Source: Saccoglossus kowalevskii (taxonomy: Eukaryota > Hemichordata > Enteropneusta > Harrimaniidae). Taken from it: DNA of 10,390 nucleotides. Below, piece after piece: positions 7,300-10,390 of this stretch. The stretch spans positions 1-10,390 of the forward strand of contig NW_003120020.1 in the NCBI RefSeq assembly GCF_000003605.2, read 5' to 3'. The notes below the pieces were generated by a model. The model searched no databases. It saw nothing but the letters and a program-made list of their open reading frames with translations, and was not told the origin of the DNA. The position numbers and the translations under genes are program-made. Each line of letters begins with the position of its first letter. Position 1 is the first letter of the stretch.

Positions 7300-7553
7300 T
7301 CATATGCCATTTATACATAGAATTGAAACTTGGATTGTGAGATGTTTGTTTTGCTGCTATTGCTTTGCATGTGGGTAATACTGCAATATAACTTGATACC
7401 TTGAACAGTGTAGTACTGTATTGTAAATTCCTGCTACCTCATAGACAAATATTTTGTTTATAATGCATTTTTTTACAAGTCTTGTCAATTTTAAACTGAA
7501 GATTTACATGATTATTATAATATACATGTATCCATCAATAGTACATTTTTGTT
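7300..7553. repeat. segmental duplication paired with 2265-2460, interrupted by a mobile element
   Basis: This matches 2265-2460 as described there, up to TATCCATCAATAGTACATTTTTGTT, directly before the mobile element. The partner reads TATCCATTAGTAGTATTTGTTTTTCACTTC and has no element, so it approximates the empty site. CTACCTCATAGACAAATATTTTGTTTAT at about 7434-7461 also resembles the zinc-finger intron near 350-390 and 4220-4260. Confidence 0.65.
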
Positions 7554-8570
7554 AGTCCCCGTTCGGACGCAGTCCGAAAACGGGGACTTATGTTTTGACC
7601 TCCGTGTGTACGTGCGTGCGTCCCTACCTGTATCTTAGAAATGCCTGGACCAATCACAATCAAACTTCACACATATATCATACATGATAGTATACATATG
7701 CACATCAATTTGTTTCACGATCTGATTCAAGATGGCCGAATGGTGGACATTTTTGTGCTAAAAAATCATCAAAATCAAGTATTTCGCGGCTGTTTACAGA
7801 TGGATTTTGTTCAAACTTGGTATATACATTACCGGGTAGACATTATAGGACCTTGATGCACATCATTTTGTTTTACAATCTGATTCAAGATGGCCGAATG
7901 GCGGCCATTTTTGTGCTAAAAAATCATCAAAATCAAGTATTTCTCGGCTGTTTACAGATGGATTTTGTTCAAACTTGGTATATACATTAGACAATATCTC
8001 TGACTTGCTTTCACTGATTATGTTCAAATTTTAAATATTCATTATACATCTTGTCATAGATAGACAGATATATTGGTTTGACGATCCTATTCAAAATGGC
8101 CAAATGGTGGCCATTTTTGTGCTAAAAAATCATCAAATATCAATCATTTATGGATGGATTTCATTCAAACTTGGTACATATGTTAGACATTACAGGTTCC
8201 TGATGCACATCATTTATTTTTCAGATCGGATTCAAAATAGCTGTCTGGTGGCCATTTTGTTTTAATGATTGGGCTTCTAGAGCCATATCTCTTAAATGCT
8301 TTGACTGATTATATTCAAATTTTATATATTCGTTATACATCATGTTATATATATACATGTATTCAAAATGGCTGATTTTGAATGCTGTTCCAGAGCAACA
8401 TCTCTCAATATGGACAAGTACTTTTTTGACGATCAGATACAAATGTCAATCATTTTAATGTTAAAAAATCATATTCCTGACATGGTTATATTCCAGCTAT
8501 ATTACTATAAACAAAACTATATATTTTAAATTTGATAACTAACGGGGACTGTGCCATGCATGGCTTGTTT
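7554..8570 (+). mobile_element. non-autonomous transposon, about 1 kb, Helentron- or TIR-like
   Basis: The left end is AGTCCCCGTT (7554-7563), the exact inverse of AACGGGGACT at 8541-8550. The left end is itself a hairpin: GTCCCCGTTCGGAC (7555-7568) pairs with 7572-7587. The right end carries a perfect 12-base palindrome, GCCATGCATGGC, at 8553-8564, then TTGTTT. No transposase or Rep/helicase coding is present. Internal repeat units of about 158 bp fill the body. Short subterminal inverted repeats plus a 3' hairpin fit Helentron-derived non-autonomous elements, which insert between T residues; both junctions here are T-rich. A TIR element with a TGTGCC tail is the alternative. A second copy at 9153-9928 shares the same right end, and the related segment at 2440-2460 lacks the element. 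Confidence 0.75.
7698..8260 (+). repeat. internal repeat units of the mobile element, with ATGGCC dyads
   Basis: ATGCACATCA begins units at 7698, 7856 (period 158) and 8203. Each contains a near-dyad of the form AA-ATGGCC...GGCCATTTT, at 7729-7754, 7887-7912, 8093-8118 and 8234-8258. The first two units are nearly identical over more than 100 bases, including GATGGATTTTGTTCAAACTTGG; the later ones are diverged and of different spacing. ATGGC and GCCAT flanked by A/T runs match the core of the YY1 site. Confidence 0.75.
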
Positions 8571-9152
8571 ATTTTGAACTTCCAATGTATGGTTTAGTTT
8601 GCCGAATACTGTATACACGTATTTGTTGGTTTTGTCCTTGTGGATGTGGTTTAACACCATGAGGGGGATAGTAATAACGTTATCCAAATTCTCATAGGAA
8701 AGAGAATAGATTGTCTTGCAATAAATGGGACACAGTGGAGTTTACATTGAGTTCATCATTCATTGGTGTGTGTAATGTTTATAGTATATGTTAGTTAGCA
8801 TTTGCCATAACCACAAAAAATAATTACAATGTATGGGTGACTTCCAAAAGCATCTGTTTGGTAGTAGCAAGCTTACCCGAGCCTAGGAGCACATTTAAAA
8901 CCACTAACCACGAATCAAAATCAACCACATCTAATATTCATTTATAAATGTATTATTTGTTTCGCAATGAAATTTGTTAACACCAAACTGAAACTTTCCA
9001 ATTCTCATCGTTATTTAGTCAACATTAGATTCTGATTTCAATTCTCTTAATGATGCAGCTTCTCTCTATTTTACAAACTTTGTCATTGTAAAACAATGTT
9101 ATTCAACATAATGTTGTTTCAAGAATATTTCATTCTTTCATTATTTAGTACC
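8571..9152. other. non-coding stretch between the two mobile elements
   Basis: No gene found. It contains GAATACTGTATACACGTATTTGT (8603-8625, repeat of 2873-2895) and ATTGTAAAACAATGT (9085-9099, repeat of 756-770). TTCATTGGTGTGTGT at 8759-8773 reads as a THTNE zinc-finger linker on the minus strand but is followed at once by a stop, so it is at most a remnant. Confidence 0.45.
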
Positions 9153-9928
9153 CTTGTGTGTCCAGACTTGTATCTTAGACATGCCTGGACCAATCACAAT
9201 AAAACTTCACACATAAATCATGCATAATATTATACAAATGCACATCAATTTGTTTCACGTTCTGATTCAAGATTTGCAGTCTTGCAGCCATTTTATTAAT
9301 GAATTTGGTTCCAGTGCTATATCTCTGACTTGCTTTGACTGATTATGTTCAAATGTTAATTATTCATTATACAACATGTCATAGATATACAGATATATTG
9401 GTTTGACGATCCTATTCAAAATGACCAAATTGTGGCCATTTTTGTGCTAACAAATCATCCAATATCAAGCATTTCTGGATGGATTTCGTTCAAACTTGGT
9501 ACGTACATTAGACATTACAGGTTTCTGATGCACGTCATTTTATTTTCAGGTCGGATTCAAAATGGCCGACTGGCGGCTATTTTGTTTTTATGAATGGGCT
9601 TCTAGAGCCATATCTCTGACTTGCTTTGACTGATTATGTTTGACTGATCAATTTTTGATATTCATTATACATGATGTTATGGATATATACAATGTATTCA
9701 AAATGGCTGATTTTGTTTTAATTAATGCTGTTCCAGAGCAAGATCTCTCAATATGGACAAGTACTCATTTGACAATCAGATACAAATGTCAATCATTTTA
9801 ATGTTAAACAATCATCATAATCATATTCCTGACACGGCTATATTACAGCTATATTACTATAAACAAAACCATATATCTTAAATTCGATAACTACCGGGGA
9901 CTGTGCCATGCATGGCTTGTTTTTTTTT
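9153..9928 (+). mobile_element. second copy of the transposon, 5'-truncated
   Basis: Similarity to the first copy starts near CTTGTATCTTAGA-ATGCCTGGACCAATCACAAT (about 9169) and runs to the shared end GGGGACTGTGCCATGCATGGCTTGTTT. The palindrome is at 9905-9916. The left hairpin and AGTCCCC end are missing. The first repeat unit is short and its dyad eroded (9269-9294); later dyads are at 9418-9443 and 9559-9583. A phrase TTCCAGTGCTATATCTCTGACTTG around 9310 is more complete than in copy 1, so neither copy descends directly from the other. The right end abuts a zinc-finger 3' fragment at 9929. Confidence 0.75.
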
Positions 9929-9977
9929 AGAAATTAATAGTAAATTGTTCACATTTCTCTCTACACACTGATTGTTA
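9929..9977 (-). pseudogene. 3'-end fragment of the zinc-finger family
   Basis: These 49 bases align without gaps to 3812-3860, the end of the zinc-finger pseudogene and its stop, with 5 differences by my count. On the minus strand the coding part carries TAG where the other copy has TGG, plus the shared downstream TGA. No finger lies directly upstream, so this is a cut-off remnant beside the right-edge gene, exactly at the mobile-element border. Confidence 0.7.
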
Positions 9978-9990
9978 AATCGAAAAACTT

Positions 9991-10164
9991 AAACCCTGTA
10001 GCAATATAGCCTGAATTCTTCTACTTTGTCTGAACCCAGCATGCAAAATGTAATGTATTATTCAATGAACTTATTCAGCACTTATCAACCCTGTGGCTGT
10101 ACAATCTGAATTCTTCTATGTGTTTGTGAATTCTTTTCTCAACAATGAACCCAGTATGCATAAT
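9991..10164. repeat. diverged tandem duplication, offset 95-115 bp
   Basis: ACCCTGTGG/AG...CTGAATTCTTCTA at 9993-10022 recurs at 10088-10117 (offset 95). TGAACCCAG-ATGCA at 10031-10045 recurs at 10146-10160 (offset 115). The second unit therefore has about 20 extra bases in the middle. The upper unit is coding in the right-edge zinc-finger gene; the lower unit lies across and past its stop. Confidence 0.65.
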
Positions 10165-10389
10165 AAACAATCGTTTCTGTTCTTCCACATTTGAACTCTC
10201 ATTTTGTCTGTTGAGTGTGACAGTGAACTGATTTTCACCATTTATGGATTTCCACCTATATGTATATTTCTTCTCTGTATGAATATTTAATAAGGTTCTT
10301 TCATGAGATAAGTGACTTGATGTAGTGAAACTCTTTTCACATTGCTTACAGTGGTAAAGCTTCTCATTGGTATGTGTTCGTATATGCTG
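10075..10389 (-). CDS. C2H2 zinc-finger protein, C-terminal part (runs off right edge)
   Basis: The frame is open from the right edge to a TGA at 10077-10075 (104 codons). It opens inside a finger: H2-I-R-T-H6, then the linker TNEKLYH. The next finger has C14-x2-C17 and F21 and L27, but H29 comes one residue early and the second His is displaced to H37, so it is not a canonical C2H2 finger. HTEKKYTYRW (37-46) looks like a linker leading into a finger that has lost its cysteines. The last 60 residues are charged, with His-rich pieces (RIHKHIEEF) but no complete finger. The tail overlaps a 95-bp tandem duplication. Upstream fingers lie outside the window. It is likely the 3' end of a gene in the same family as 1-196 and 3832-4067, perhaps decaying; whether the tail is translated is unknown. 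Confidence 0.65.
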   Translation of the reverse strand, partial: QHIRTHTNEKLYHCKQCEKSFTTSSHLSHERTLLNIHTEKKYTYRWKSINGENQFTVTLNRQNESSNVEEQKRLFIMHTGFIVEKRIHKHIEEFRLYSHRVDKC

Positions 10390-10390
10390 T

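Noticed and set aside
7641-7856. 71-codon plus-strand frame
   Set aside because: It lies wholly inside the mobile-element repeat units, and the second copy does not keep the frame.
7698-8260. CRISPR-like regular repeats
   Set aside because: The units are long (about 158 bp), adjoining and diverged, without short identical repeats and unique spacers, and the genome is eukaryotic.
8221-8442. 73-codon minus-strand frame
   Set aside because: It lies inside the mobile element and is not kept open in the second copy.
8759-8773. Zinc-finger linker remnant on the minus strand
   Set aside because: Only five residues of a linker before a stop, with no finger on either side; too short to annotate as a gene fragment.

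Overview
The window is AT-rich, intron-like DNA from an animal (metazoan) genome. Evidence for this: C2H2 zinc-finger coding fragments with animal-type linkers, a spliced exon with GT/AG boundaries, a gene-poor background without operon-like packing or ribosome binding sites, and non-autonomous transposons with many diverged duplications. A marine invertebrate seems most likely, but the phylum cannot be fixed from the sequence alone.

The only parts that look protein-coding by content are small. On the minus strand there are three C2H2 zinc-finger pieces. A 5' part runs off the left edge (1-196), a frameshifted and decayed paralogue lies at 3832-4067, and a 3' part runs off the right edge (10075-10389). 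A fourth scrap, only the 3' end, lies at 9929-9977. On the plus strand, 4712-4930 is a clean 73-codon, phase 0-0 exon. It encodes the glycine-rich core of a poly(ADP-ribose) glycohydrolase (PARG) catalytic domain. No other PARG exon was recognised, so this is either one exon of a gene with long introns or an orphan duplicate.

Much of the rest is explained by nested segmental duplication. The zinc-finger exon plus its upstream intron occurs at 1-475 and again at about 3812-4362. The match resumes at 4680-4720, over the PARG splice acceptor, so 4363-4679 (with a TATA-like box) is extra sequence in the second copy. A third pair of related segments is 2265-2460 and 7300-7553. A mobile element of about 1 kb (7554 to about 8570) interrupts the latter, and a 5'-truncated relative of it lies at about 9153-9928. 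The elements have subterminal GGGGACT inverted repeats, a terminal GCCATGCATGGC palindrome and internal repeat units of about 158 bp. This architecture resembles Helentron-derived non-autonomous elements, though a TIR element is not excluded.

Other structure includes a 96-bp tandem repeat with three units (3185-3472), a strong 21-bp-stem hairpin (2746-2792), a foldback of about 165 bp (1281-1447), a CpG-richer block (2465-2700) and a diverged 95-bp tandem duplication inside the right-hand zinc-finger 3' end. No tRNA, rRNA, CRISPR array or complete gene was found. The zinc-finger fragments are one family related by duplication. There is no evidence that they and the PARG exon act together; their association looks like shared duplication history.
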